Assembly (NCBI GenBank): GCA_015075185.1
Contig: JABTUW010000001.1
Location: forward strand, 2,294,001-2,358,000
DNA from: Anaerolineales bacterium
GTDB lineage: Bacteria; Chloroflexota; Anaerolineae; 4572-78; J111
Length of the DNA: 64,000 bases
Direction of reading: 5' to 3'
Position numbers and translations under genes: made by a program. Below the pieces are notes generated by a model that searched no databases, was not told the origin of the DNA, and saw only the letters and a program-made list of their open reading frames with translations. This document shows, piece after piece, positions 51,415 to 59,642 of this stretch (the stretch's first letter is position 1; each line of letters opens with the position of its first letter).

Positions 51415-54003
51415 ATGACTTACAAACAGATAGTAACTGATCCCGATATTATTGGCTTGGAAGCAGCCGCATTAGACCTTAACAAAATTCTGCTGGTAGA
51501 CGATGTTCCGGAAAATCGCCTCCTGCTGCAATTAATGTTCAGGGATGCCGAGTTTACCTTGAGCGAAGCTGCTAACGCCGAGGAAGCTTTAACTAAGGCC
51601 CGTACCGAGTTACCCGCCTTAATTGTTAGCGATATTCAGATGCCGGGCTTAAGCGGCTTTGAATTGGTGGCAGCGCTTAAAGCCGATCCACGCACCCAAA
51701 ATATTGGGGTGATTCTGGTCACCGCCCACCATCGTGACCCCAGGCAGATTAGTCACGGCTTGAATCTGGGGGCTGATGATTATATCTCGCGCCCGTTTAT
51801 GCGCGATGAGTTCCTGGCGCGGGTCCAGGCCGTGCTGCGGGTCAAAGCGGCAGAAGTTGAGGTACAGCGCCAGGCCAGAATGGTTGAACGGCGCAATGAA
51901 AGATTGCAACTGGTCAACGAATTGGCTCTGGCGGTCAACTCTGCTTCCGATTTGCAGGCAATTTTACTGCCCTTTTTATCCAAACTGGCTCAACTTATCC
52001 AGGCCGAACTGGTCGTCTTAATTTTGCTGAATGAAGAAAAGAAAGAGTTGACAGCCAGTATGGCCCTACCTGGTGGAAAACAGGTAGCTACTTCGCTGAG
52101 TTTTTCTACTGTTGCTAAAATTTCTGATCAGATTCTACAAAACAATGTCTCTACCCTGGTTCTATATTTGCTCGACCAGTACCAGCTTGAGCAGGAATTT
52201 GATTTCAGCCCTTCTTTTGAAGCCATTCAATATACCCCCTTATTAAGTCGAGAGCAGATGGTCGGGACGTTCGCCTTTGTTAGCCGGCCGCAGACTGACC
52301 TGGACGAAGCCGACTGGACCCTGGTACGCTCAATGGCCAGCATTATCGCTGTAGCTGTGGAGAATGCCCACTTGCTGGAAAGCGCCCAGCAACAGGTTGA
52401 CGATTTGATCGCGCTCAACGAAGTTGGTCGTGCCCTGACCTCAACTCTGGATTTGGAGCAGGTATTGAAACAAACCACCCTGCTGATGCAGCACGCCTTG
52501 CTGTCCGAGGCGGCTTTGCTGTGGCTCCTCGACGAGGCCAGCCAGGAAATAGTTTTAATTGCCTCGTCGGGAATGGGCGCAAGCTTGGACACCGGCTACC
52601 GCCTGCCGCTCGACGGGGGATTGGTGGGGCATGTCGTCCGTACCGGCGAATCGTATATTGTGGCCGATATCACCAAAGATCAACTCTTTTTCCCCCCCCT
52701 GGTTCAACCGAGCCACTACGAACCGCATTCTATCCTCAGCATGCCTGTCCAGGTGAAAGGCAAAACCATCGGGGTTATGCAGGCCGTCCATCAGAAGGTC
52801 AATTGGTTTGACCAGGATAGCTTGCGTCTAGCGTACTCGATGGTCAGCTCGGTCGGTATTGCCGTTGAAAATGCGCGACTTTTTAACGAGGTGCAGACGT
52901 TTAGCCGCCAGTTGGAGGGTATGGTGGCCGAGCGTACCAGGCAACTGGCGGAAGAAAAAGAAAAAAGCGAAGCTATTCTGGCCAGCATGGCCGACGGCCT
53001 GCTGGTTCTAGATGCCCAAGATTGCATTTTGACCGCTAACAAGGTGGCTGAAGCGATGCTGGAGTTTAACTTGAGCCAGCAGCGGGGGAAGCCTATAGGT
53101 TCAATGCAACTCGAAAATTCGCTGTGGCAATGCGTGCTTCAACTCAGCCACAGCCCGCATTTCACCGATACCGCCCTGGTAGATATACCTACTCCCCCGG
53201 CTCGCTCCATCCAGGCCCACTCGGCGCAAATACGCCACGAGCTTGAGGAAAGCATCGGCACTGTGATCGTTCTGCGTGACATCACCACCCTGAAAGAAGT
53301 AGAACAGATGAAAGCCCGCTTCATGGCCGGGGTCACCCACGAACTGAAAACACCGCTGTCGGTGATTCGTTTGCATGCCAAAAATCTATTAGCCTACCAC
53401 GATCGCCTGTCCGGCTTCGACCGGGTTCAGCTCCTTAACGCCATTCAAACGCAAACCAACTTGCTGGAACAACTGATTGAGGATATTCTGCAACTGTCAC
53501 GGCTTGATGCCGGGTTAAGTGAGACAAAAAGACAGGCGCTTAATCTGGTCGAGGTAATTGACGAAATCGTAAACAATTTGCATCCCCTGGCTGAGGCCAA
53601 GCAGGTAAGCCTTATCTGGCAAAAACCCGCTTCTCCCTTGACTCTGATGGCTGACCGGAACCAGATGGAGCGAGTGGTGCGCAATCTGCTTGATAATGCC
53701 ATCAAATATACGCCGGCCGGTGGTTCAATCAGCGTGAATTCCTCTCGGGTTTCAAACAACGGGCAGTCAATAGCCCAGGTTCGGATCAGTGACACCGGGG
53801 TAGGAATACCACCGGAACATCAGGCCCACGTTTTTGAACGATTTTATCGGGTTGACCCTTCCCATACCGTTCCCGGCACCGGGCTGGGCTTATCTATTGT
53901 CAAGGAGATTGTTACACTCTACGGGGGCAATATTCACCTGGAAAGCATACCTGGCCGGGGAAGCGCCTTTACTGTCACCCTACCCGCTCTGCCGCCAGCT
54001 TGA
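51415..54003 (+). CDS. Hybrid sensor histidine kinase (receiver-GAF-GAF-PAS-HisKA-HATPase)
   Basis: About 862 residues from the ATG at 51415; an ATG at 51364 is possible and neither has a clear ribosome binding site. The N-terminal receiver ('KILLVDDVPENRLLLQLMFR', phospho-Asp near residue 74 in 'IVSDIQMPGLSGFEL') precedes two GAF domains (about 160-310 and 340-490, 'LTSTLDLEQVLKQTTLLMQH'), a coiled coil and a PAS-like part ('ILASMADGLLVLDAQDCILT'). HisKA has 'FMAGVTHELKTPLSVIRLHA' (His near 642), HATPase has 'NLLDNAIKYTPAGGSISVNS', 'DTGVGIPPEH' and 'GTGLGLSIVKEI'. No membrane helix: a cytoplasmic sensor. The receiver protein gene follows after 48 bases. Confidence 0.92.
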   Translation: MTYKQIVTDPDIIGLEAAALDLNKILLVDDVPENRLLLQLMFRDAEFTLSEAANAEEALTKARTELPALIVSDIQMPGLSGFELVAALKADPRTQNIGVILVTAHHRDPRQISHGLNLGADDYISRPFMRDEFLARVQAVLRVKAAEVEVQRQARMVERRNERLQLVNELALAVNSASDLQAILLPFLSKLAQLIQAELVVLILLNEEKKELTASMALPGGKQVATSLSFSTVAKISDQILQNNVSTLVLYLLDQYQLEQEFDFSPSFEAIQYTPLLSREQMVGTFAFVSRPQTDLDEADWTLVRSMASIIAVAVENAHLLESAQQQVDDLIALNEVGRALTSTLDLEQVLKQTTLLMQHALLSEAALLWLLDEASQEIVLIASSGMGASLDTGYRLPLDGGLVGHVVRTGESYIVADITKDQLFFPPLVQPSHYEPHSILSMPVQVKGKTIGVMQAVHQKVNWFDQDSLRLAYSMVSSVGIAVENARLFNEVQTFSRQLEGMVAERTRQLAEEKEKSEAILASMADGLLVLDAQDCILTANKVAEAMLEFNLSQQRGKPIGSMQLENSLWQCVLQLSHSPHFTDTALVDIPTPPARSIQAHSAQIRHELEESIGTVIVLRDITTLKEVEQMKARFMAGVTHELKTPLSVIRLHAKNLLAYHDRLSGFDRVQLLNAIQTQTNLLEQLIEDILQLSRLDAGLSETKRQALNLVEVIDEIVNNLHPLAEAKQVSLIWQKPASPLTLMADRNQMERVVRNLLDNAIKYTPAGGSISVNSSRVSNNGQSIAQVRISDTGVGIPPEHQAHVFERFYRVDPSHTVPGTGLGLSIVKEIVTLYGGNIHLESIPGRGSAFTVTLPALPPA

Positions 54004-54051
54004 AATGTGAAGTGCCAATCAGTGCTCGTATTTAAGGAGGGAGGATAGCAG

Positions 54052-54624
54052 ATGGTTTCAATCCAAGAAAATACAACCGGGTATAAACCCCTGATTCTGG
54101 TGGTTGACGACAACCCTGAGTTTTTGAGCGGTATTAGATTAGCGTTGGAAATGGAAGGTTTCAGGGTGATAACGGCCAGCGATGGACAGCAAGCCCTGGA
54201 TAGACTCAGGGGGCTGCCCATCGGTCAAAGCCAGGCCAACCCAGATATGAAACGGCTGCCTGACCTGATTCTGGCTGACATCATGATGCCGGCAATGGAC
54301 GGCTACGAGTTCTACAATCGGGTCCGCAGTCATCCCTATACCAACCGTATTCCGTTTATCTTCCTTACCGCCAAATCGGGTGAAGAAGATGCCCGTTACG
54401 GCAAGGAACTGGGAGCCGAAGATTATTTCTCCAAGCTGGATCCCATCGAAGATTTATTGGCCAGTATTCGCGGCAAGCTCAATCGCCTGGAGCAGCAGCG
54501 GGCCGTCATGACCGAGTTTTATGAGGAGATGGGCCAATCCGGTAATACCGGGGGAGTAATTCTCCTGGTCGTAGTCGCGTTGCTGATTATCCTTGCTTTC
54601 TATATCGGCACCCTGTTTTCCTGA
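54052..54624 (+). CDS. Receiver-domain protein with C-terminal membrane helix
   Basis: 190 residues with AAGGAGGGAGG before the ATG. Residues 12-140 form a receiver: 'LILVVDDNPEFLSGIRLALE', phospho-Asp near residue 77 in 'LILADIMMPAMDGYEFYNRV', Thr/Lys in 'FIFLTAKSGEEDARYGKELG'. The usual KP is altered to KLDP ('AEDYFSKLDP'). Instead of a DNA-binding domain there is a short coiled coil ('LASIRGKLNRLEQQRAVMTE') and a single C-terminal helix ('GVILLVVVALLIILAFYIGT'). It is likely tethered to the inner membrane and phosphorylated by the adjacent kinase. Confidence 0.88.
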   Translation: MVSIQENTTGYKPLILVVDDNPEFLSGIRLALEMEGFRVITASDGQQALDRLRGLPIGQSQANPDMKRLPDLILADIMMPAMDGYEFYNRVRSHPYTNRIPFIFLTAKSGEEDARYGKELGAEDYFSKLDPIEDLLASIRGKLNRLEQQRAVMTEFYEEMGQSGNTGGVILLVVVALLIILAFYIGTLFS

Positions 54625-54628
54625 TGCC

Positions 54629-56140
54629 TCACTCCCGCGGCCGCATTTGCGGAAACAGAATCACTTCCCGGATGGACTGCTGATCGGTCAGCAGCATGGT
54701 CAGCCGGTCCACACCCAATCCCAGGCCGCCGGTCGGCGGCATGCCCTGCATCAACGCCATAATGTAATCATCGTCCATTACGTGCGACTCCTCGTCGGCG
54801 TCTTTTTGCTGCTCCAAAAAGCGCTGGCGTTGAATCACCGGATCGTTTAGCTCCGAATACGCATTGGCAAACTCCATGCCGGCCACAAACGCCTCAAACC
54901 GCTCGACCACGCGCGGGTCAGCCGGGTTTTGTTTGGACAGAGGTGAAATTTCCAGGGGGAAGGTGTGAATAAAGGTGGGGTTGACAATGGTTGGCTCGAC
55001 ATATTCACCCAGCAGTTCACCCACCAGCTTACCCCAGTTGGGCTGCGGCGAAACGTTCAACTTGAGTTTCTGACACTCGGCCCACAGCGCCTTGACATCC
55101 CCATAGGTCTCAAAAATATCAATCTCGGTCTGCTGTTTGATGCTTTCAGCCAGGTTCAGCCGCCGCCAGGGGGTCGCCAGATCAATCTCTTTACCCTCAA
55201 ACACAATCCGGGTTGTGCCTAACACTTCCTGGGCAATAAAAGCGACCATATTTTCGGTCAGGCGCATCATGTCTTCATAGTCGGCGTAGGCCCAGTAACA
55301 CTCCATCATCGTAAATTCGGGGTTGTGCCGGGTGCTGATGCCTTCGTTGCGGAAATCCTTGCAAATTTCATACACTTTTTCAAAGCCGCCCACGATCAGC
55401 CGTTTGAGGTAAAGCTCATCGGCGATGCGCAGGTAAAGCCGCATGTTCAAGGCATTGTGGTGGGTCACAAAGGGTCGAGCCATCGCCCCGCCGTAGAGGG
55501 GCTGCAAGGTGGGCGTTTCCACCTCCAAAAAACCCTGGCTGTCCAGAAATTTGCGCATGGCGGTGATAATTTTGCTGCGCTTGACAAAAATGTCGCGCAC
55601 TTCGGGGTTGGCAATCAAATCTAGGTAGCGCTGGCGGTAGCGGGTTTCCGTGTCTTTCAGCCCGTGCCACTTCTCCGGCAGGGGGTGCAGTGCTTTGGAC
55701 GCCAGTTGAAAGGCGGTGACGTGGACGGTCACTTCGCCGGTGCGGGTGCGGAAGAGATGACCCTGGGCGGCCACAAAATCGCCCAGGTCAAAATCCTTGT
55801 TGAACTGCTGGTACAACGTCTCGCCCAGTTCGTCTTTGCGTAGATAAAGCTGCAAGCGCCCGGCCCCATCTTCAAGGTGGGCAAAGGTGCTTTTGCCCAT
55901 GTTGCGAATCGCCACCAACCGGCCCGCCACGGCCACATTGACCTGGGGCTTTTCCTCGCTGCCCTCCGGCAGGTCCGCCTCGGCGGCTTTGTACATCTGG
56001 ATGGCTTCAGCCGTAGTTTGCTCGCGGGGCACGCGGGGGGGATAGGGTAGCTGGCCGTTCTCGGTGAAGCTGGACAGCTTGTTCAGGCGCTGCTCGACCT
56101 GCTCGCCGAAGTTAACAAAGTAACTCAAATCTTGTTCCAT
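54629..56140 (-). CDS. lysS: Lysyl-tRNA synthetase (class II)
   Basis: 503 residues, the normal length. An N-terminal OB-fold ('EKPQVNVAVAGRLVAIRNMG', 'FAHLEDGAGRLQLYLRKDEL') and the class II core with motif 2 'YEICKDFRNEGISTRHNPEF' followed by 'TMMECYWAY', and motif 3 'GGLGLGVDRLTMLLTDQQSI'. It charges tRNA-Lys in the cytoplasm. A GGAGAAG ribosome binding site precedes the ATG; a palindromic repeat lies upstream. It is the downstream neighbour of greA but is separated from it by a terminator. Confidence 0.96.
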   Translation of the reverse strand: MEQDLSYFVNFGEQVEQRLNKLSSFTENGQLPYPPRVPREQTTAEAIQMYKAAEADLPEGSEEKPQVNVAVAGRLVAIRNMGKSTFAHLEDGAGRLQLYLRKDELGETLYQQFNKDFDLGDFVAAQGHLFRTRTGEVTVHVTAFQLASKALHPLPEKWHGLKDTETRYRQRYLDLIANPEVRDIFVKRSKIITAMRKFLDSQGFLEVETPTLQPLYGGAMARPFVTHHNALNMRLYLRIADELYLKRLIVGGFEKVYEICKDFRNEGISTRHNPEFTMMECYWAYADYEDMMRLTENMVAFIAQEVLGTTRIVFEGKEIDLATPWRRLNLAESIKQQTEIDIFETYGDVKALWAECQKLKLNVSPQPNWGKLVGELLGEYVEPTIVNPTFIHTFPLEISPLSKQNPADPRVVERFEAFVAGMEFANAYSELNDPVIQRQRFLEQQKDADEESHVMDDDYIMALMQGMPPTGGLGLGVDRLTMLLTDQQSIREVILFPQMRPRE

Positions 56141-56165
56141 AAAAAAATCTTCTCCAAATTATTGA

Positions 56166-56198
56166 AGACCTGACAGGGCTTGGAGACCTGTCAGGTCT
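56166..56198. repeat. Palindromic repeat upstream of lysS
   Basis: A perfect 12-base stem (AGACCTGACAGG with CCTGTCAGGTCT, 9-base loop) directly upstream of lysS. Same layout as 22453-22483 and 60593-60625: outer GACC/GGTCT constant, inner bases different but compensated. Confidence 0.65.
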
Positions 56199-56238
56199 GG
56201 CTCACAAAATGACATGAGACTATCCAAAAAATGCAAAT

Positions 56239-56267
56239 AAAAAACGGAGTCCCGTGGGGAGACTCCG
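56239..56267 (-). terminator. Intrinsic terminator of greA
   Basis: On the minus strand the stem CGGAGTC/GACTCCG with an 9-base loop is followed by six T residues, 34 bases after the greA stop. Confidence 0.85.
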
Positions 56268-56300
56268 CTTATTATGCACGTTTAGAACGTTTGGCGCAAG

Positions 56301-56768
56301 CTATTCGATCTTGATTACTTTGAAAACAATCTCACCGTTGGGAGTCTCGGCCTTGACGGTATCGCCCTTTTTAGCGCCCAGCAATGCCTTACCAATCGGC
56401 GACTCGTTGGAGATTTTGCCGTTGAGCGGGTCGGCCTCGGCTGAACCGACTATGTGGTAAGTCTCCGCGTCGAAGCCTTCTTCGACCACGGTGACAACGC
56501 TGCCCACATCCACCCGGTCAGAGTTGCCGTTTTGCTCAATCAGAACAGCCTCACGAAGTTGCGCCTCAATCGTCTGGATACGGCCTTCGAGGAAGGCTTG
56601 CGCTAACTTGGCTTCGTCGTAAGCGGAGTTTTCGCTGATGTCGCCCTCTTCTTTAGCCGATTGAATGGCGGCAGCAATCTCCTTGCGGCGGACAGTCACC
56701 AGGTGCTTGAGTTCTTCCTCTAATTTCCTTTTGCCTTCCAGGGTTAAATAAATAGGTTTATCTGCCAT
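56301..56768 (-). CDS. greA: Transcription elongation factor GreA
   Basis: 155 residues, the normal length. The N-terminal coiled coil ('LTLEGKRKLEEELKHLVTVR', then 'ISENSAYDEAKLAQAFLEGR') carries the acidic tip DISENSAYDEAK that enters the RNA polymerase channel and stimulates cleavage of backtracked RNA; the C-terminal FKBP-like domain follows ('VGSVVTVVEEGFDAETYHIV', 'NESPIGKALLGAKKGDTVKA'). Its leader contains a promoter far upstream and a terminator-like hairpin between that promoter and the gene. Confidence 0.96.
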   Translation of the reverse strand: MADKPIYLTLEGKRKLEEELKHLVTVRRKEIAAAIQSAKEEGDISENSAYDEAKLAQAFLEGRIQTIEAQLREAVLIEQNGNSDRVDVGSVVTVVEEGFDAETYHIVGSAEADPLNGKISNESPIGKALLGAKKGDTVKAETPNGEIVFKVIKIE

Positions 56769-56791
56769 TGAAAATCATCCTTACTTTCATT

Positions 56792-56804
56792 CTGTCAGTG
56801 ACAG
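56792..56804. promoter_or_regulatory. Perfect 13-base palindrome just upstream of greA
   Basis: CTGTCAGTGACAG: six-base arms around one central base, 24 bases upstream of the greA ATG. A possible operator or start of a hairpin affecting translation; function unknown. Confidence 0.45.
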
Positions 56805-56973
56805 AAGCAATTACAATTCTATCCAGCATCTCTGGTATCCCGCCACCCCATTGGCAGCAGGTAAAAGTGGCTCACACGGCACACTATCGTCAAAATGACT
56901 CTGGCGCTAACTATTAAGAGATCTGGAGGTTTTTAAGCTACCCTCGTGAGGTTGACAATGAGGGAAAACCAAT

Positions 56974-57000
56974 AAAAAAACAGAGACCTTATTCGGGTCC
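56974..57000 (-). terminator. Terminator-like hairpin in the greA leader (possible attenuator)
   Basis: On the minus strand GGGACC pairs with GGTCTC (one G-T pair) around a CGAATAA-type loop, followed by seven T residues. It lies about 35-60 bases after the predicted start of transcription and 206 bases before the greA ATG. Confidence 0.55.
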
Positions 57001-57039
57001 CAGTTGCTGCGGCGAATATTTTCGCAATTAATTGCAGAC

Positions 57040-57068
57040 ATTATACCCGAAATTTGTTGTTTTGTAAA
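57040..57068 (-). promoter_or_regulatory. Sigma70-type promoter of the greA leader
   Basis: On the minus strand TTTACA (57063-57068) and a perfect TATAAT (57040-57045) are separated by 17 bases. Predicted transcription starts near 57033, giving a leader of about 265 bases before greA. Confidence 0.7.
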
Positions 57069-57224
57069 GGGTTTTTCTGAATTGATTATCCTACTTTAGT
57101 CCCACTAGCCGAAGGTTGGAAGGCTGGAAGGTAGGATGCGCTTTAGCCGGTCTGCCAATCCTCCATTCCTCCAGTCTTCCATACTTCCTTATTATGGGTT
57201 TGCGTAACTGCCCTATTATACAAA

Positions 57225-57668
57225 CTAATCCAATGGAACCTTCAGTTCCTTCATTAAGGTTTCCCAACGTTCCAGCCGCACCCGCGTCTGCTCGGCCAGG
57301 GCCACAAAGATGGCCTGCGAGTCGGCATCATCTTTGAGATCTTTGAGGTGGGCCCCATACCACTCCAATTGATGTTTCAATCCGTGCTGCACAAATTTCA
57401 ATTTATCCTCCAGGCTGCGGCGGCTGCGTGCCTGGCGCAGTAGCTTTTCGCCCGTCTCGTCCAGGCTTTGATCCAGTAAGGGGTGGCCCAACTGCCGCAA
57501 GCGGCTGGCCACTCGGGCGATGGCTTCCTGGGTATCCTCAAGAGCAAAACTCAAAGCAGATTTGAAGTAGGGACTTTCGCCCCCCTGGTGATACTCACGC
57601 ATTACCGCCAGGTATGCTAATTGGGATTTGAGATGTTGGGTCAAAATTGAGACTGACGTATTGGCCAT
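57225..57668 (-). CDS. Small all-helical protein, possibly ferritin-like
   Basis: 147 residues predicted to be almost entirely helical, in about four long helices ('ILTQHLKSQLAYLAVMREYH', 'KSALSFALEDTQEAIARVAS', 'SLEDKLKFVQHGLKHQLEWY', 'AIFVALAEQTRVRLERWETL'). The layout resembles a four-helix bundle of DUF892/ferritin-like type but the metal ligand pattern is not clear. The ATG lies 3 bases after the stop of the PIG-L gene, with GAGGTGAG as ribosome binding site, so the two form one transcript. Confidence 0.7.
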   Translation of the reverse strand: MANTSVSILTQHLKSQLAYLAVMREYHQGGESPYFKSALSFALEDTQEAIARVASRLRQLGHPLLDQSLDETGEKLLRQARSRRSLEDKLKFVQHGLKHQLEWYGAHLKDLKDDADSQAIFVALAEQTRVRLERWETLMKELKVPLD

Positions 57669-57671
57669 GTC

Positions 57672-58493
57672 TCACCTCAATCCCGCAAAAAGATCAGCCT
57701 CTTTTTGCCTGGCCGGGTCAATCCTGGCCAGACTATCCGCGGCGTGAGCTAAAATAAAGGTTTCCTGCCAAAACCAGGGAAATGCCTCCAGGTCGAACGT
57801 TTCTTGCAGGTACGGACTGGCCGCGTCAATCTGGGTAGCATGGCAGCGGATACCTTTGAGCTTGCTTTCTACATAATCGCGCACATTAATAACCGTCGTG
57901 ATACGCTCCAGTGGCTGCCCCATGAACGGAAACGGCACTCCGTTCATCAGGACATAGGTGCGGCCCGCTATCTTTTGCATGTGCTCCAACTGCTCGTGCG
58001 GCATCGCCCGGTGGTAGAACTTGGCCACCTGATGAGGTAGCCCGGCTTCCGGCCAGCGGTCGGCGTCGGCAGCCAATTGGAAAGCAGCCGTGGCCCAACG
58101 ATGCACTGCCAGGTGGTCATAGTGACCGTAACCCCCATCGGGACCAAAAGAGATCATCACCTGCGGCTTGACCTCACGCAAAATCTGCACCACCTTATAA
58201 ACAGCTTCAGCTTGAGGTGCGATGGTAGTTTGGCCGTCTATGTAGCCCAGCAAATGCAAATGCTTTATCCCGTAGCAGGCGCAGGCGCGGCGCAGTTCTT
58301 GCTCCCGCACCACGCCGATGGGTTGGGTCAAGTTAATCGAAGGGTTAGCCAGCGCGCCGGCCTCGCCCCGGGTAGCAATGACCAGGTGAACGTCAACCCC
58401 TTCGGCGGCATACTTGCTTAAAGTCCCGCCGGTGCCAAAAGCCTCGTCATCGGGATGAGCAAACAGGGCGAGTAGAGTCAATTTTTCGGGCAT
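57672..58493 (-). CDS. PIG-L/LmbE family deacetylase
   Basis: 273 residues. The zinc site is 'LLALFAHPDDEAFGTGGTLS' (AHPDDE) with the third ligand in 'YGHYDHLAVHRWATAAFQLA' (HxDH...H). 'THLVIATRGEAG'-type strand ('VHLVIATRGEAGALANPSIN') fits. The family removes N-acetyl groups from GlcNAc-containing sugars, as in mycothiol/bacillithiol or teicoplanin-type pathways; here the substrate is unknown. It is transcribed with the helical protein gene from the promoter at 58558-58586. Confidence 0.92.
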   Translation of the reverse strand: MPEKLTLLALFAHPDDEAFGTGGTLSKYAAEGVDVHLVIATRGEAGALANPSINLTQPIGVVREQELRRACACYGIKHLHLLGYIDGQTTIAPQAEAVYKVVQILREVKPQVMISFGPDGGYGHYDHLAVHRWATAAFQLAADADRWPEAGLPHQVAKFYHRAMPHEQLEHMQKIAGRTYVLMNGVPFPFMGQPLERITTVINVRDYVESKLKGIRCHATQIDAASPYLQETFDLEAFPWFWQETFILAHAADSLARIDPARQKEADLFAGLR

Positions 58494-58557
58494 AACCTCA
58501 TCTCAAGACTGTGATCAGCTTGGATGCCATACTCTTGGTAAAGAACATTTGTTCTAG

Positions 58558-58586
58558 AGTATAACACCAAACGAACTTTTCGTCAA
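58558..58586 (-). promoter_or_regulatory. Sigma70-type promoter of the PIG-L operon
   Basis: On the minus strand TTGACG (58581-58586) and TATACT (58558-58563) with a 17-base spacer, about 65 bases before the PIG-L start. Confidence 0.7.
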
Positions 58587-58590
58587 AGTA

Positions 58591-58623
58591 AGGTGCGACG
58601 CACAGTCAATGTACGTCGCACCT
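58591..58623. repeat. Hairpin upstream of the PIG-L promoter
   Basis: A perfect 10-base stem (AGGTGCGACG with CGTCGCACCT, 13-base loop) abutting the -35 side of the PIG-L promoter; it also follows the stop of the coiled-coil gene on the other side. Confidence 0.5.
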
Positions 58624-58662
58624 GTCATAAATAATAGCCTGGCTTAATTGATTGTCAAGAGG

Positions 58663-59559
58663 CTAACGGGCGCTTTGATAAACCTCGTCCATTGCCTCGC
58701 GTAAATCTTCGAGCCGCTGCACCTGCTCGGAAATCTCATCCTCCAAGCGGTTGACCCGGCTGCCTTCCTCATCCTTATTACCGACCAGCAGCAGTTGCGA
58801 GTAGATCGTCCCCAGGGCCGAAATGGTGCTGTCCAGTTGGTAGCCGGCTTTTTCCATGCTGTCTTCCAGGCTTTGCAGGGTTTGCAGTTGGCGCTGCTTA
58901 TCGGCAATCGTGCGTTCGAGTTGTCGCTTTACTTCGGGACTTCTCTCGCGGGCTAATTTCTGCTCCAGGTTGCGGATATCCGCCGGCACTCGCTGCATAT
59001 CTTGCTTAATCACCTGGTTCAATTGAAATTTATCCACCCGGGCCGCCAGGTCATAAACGGCTTGCAGCCAGTGGGTGACTTCGCTGGTGGTCCGCTCAAA
59101 GCGGTCGCGCATAGAGACCTCGCCTGATTTCGTGACCGTATTCTGGATCAGCTCCCAATAACGCAGCGCCTCGTCTACCTTGGCCTGGATGTTTCGATCC
59201 TGGATGGAGGCCGGGTTAAATTGAATTTTGGGCCGCAGCATCTCCTCCACAACTCTGGCGTGGCTTTTTTCGTTATTGGCGGCCAGGTAGAGCAGAATAA
59301 CCTGGGCGATAAGCCATACAAAAAAGACCGGCACAGCCAGCAGCCAGTTAACAAATATGGCGATGGCCCCGGACACGACAATATTACCACCAAGCGAGAG
59401 GGCGCTGGCCACGCTAAAAAAAACTCGTTCCCAGACCGTCTTTTTGATGGACGGATCGTTAAGCCAGTCTTTACCTTGTTGTTTATAATTCTCAACAATG
59501 TTCTTGAGAATAGCTTCCTGGGCGCGTTGTTCAAGATCTCGTCTAATATTTGAGGACAT
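58663..59559 (-). CDS. Membrane protein with coiled coil, next to PspA
   Basis: 298 residues from the ATG at 59559 (a longer frame to 59610 would include hairpin repeat DNA). The N-terminal polar region is followed by two helices ('VFFSVASALSLGGNIVVSGA', 'WLLAVPVFFVWLIAQVILLY') and a long coiled coil (about 150-298) rich in Arg/Glu/Gln ('RNLEQKLARERSPEVKRQLE'). I do not recognise a family; the coiled coil is reminiscent of PspA-like partners. Same strand and downstream of pspA, so probably functions with it in envelope stress. Confidence 0.75.
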   Translation of the reverse strand: MSSNIRRDLEQRAQEAILKNIVENYKQQGKDWLNDPSIKKTVWERVFFSVASALSLGGNIVVSGAIAIFVNWLLAVPVFFVWLIAQVILLYLAANNEKSHARVVEEMLRPKIQFNPASIQDRNIQAKVDEALRYWELIQNTVTKSGEVSMRDRFERTTSEVTHWLQAVYDLAARVDKFQLNQVIKQDMQRVPADIRNLEQKLARERSPEVKRQLERTIADKQRQLQTLQSLEDSMEKAGYQLDSTISALGTIYSQLLLVGNKDEEGSRVNRLEDEISEQVQRLEDLREAMDEVYQSAR

Positions 59560-59570
59560 GGTGTTGTGAA

Positions 59571-59619
59571 ACGTGAAACGTGAAATGTGATGAATGAAAT
59601 CACGTTTCACGTTTCACGT
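59571..59619. repeat. Inverted repeat ACGTGAAACGTGAAA between pspA and its partner
   Basis: A 20-base arm (59571-59590) pairs with 59600-59619 with one mismatch and a 9-base loop. It lies 12 bases upstream of the ATG of the coiled-coil gene, so it probably affects its expression. Related to the elements at 19723 and 60380. Confidence 0.65.
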
Positions 59620-59642
59620 GTAATCCGTTTACTTGGAATTAA

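Larger units (their letters stand above)
56769..57224. other. Long greA leader and intergenic region
   Basis: 456 bases without a reading frame. Read on the minus strand from the right: an inverted GGAAG-type microsatellite (about 57112-57190), a strong promoter (57040-57068), a palindrome GCAATTAATTGC and a small GCGAA/TTCGC hairpin, a terminator-like hairpin with T7 (56974-57000), about 170 bases of plain sequence, and a perfect 13-base palindrome (56792-56804) just before greA. Confidence 0.6.

Noticed and set aside
56974..57000. T-box riboswitch in the greA leader (TGGGACC before the hairpin)
   Set aside because: Only about 35 bases precede it after the predicted start; there is no stem I or specifier loop and greA is not an amino acid gene. 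The match is probably chance.
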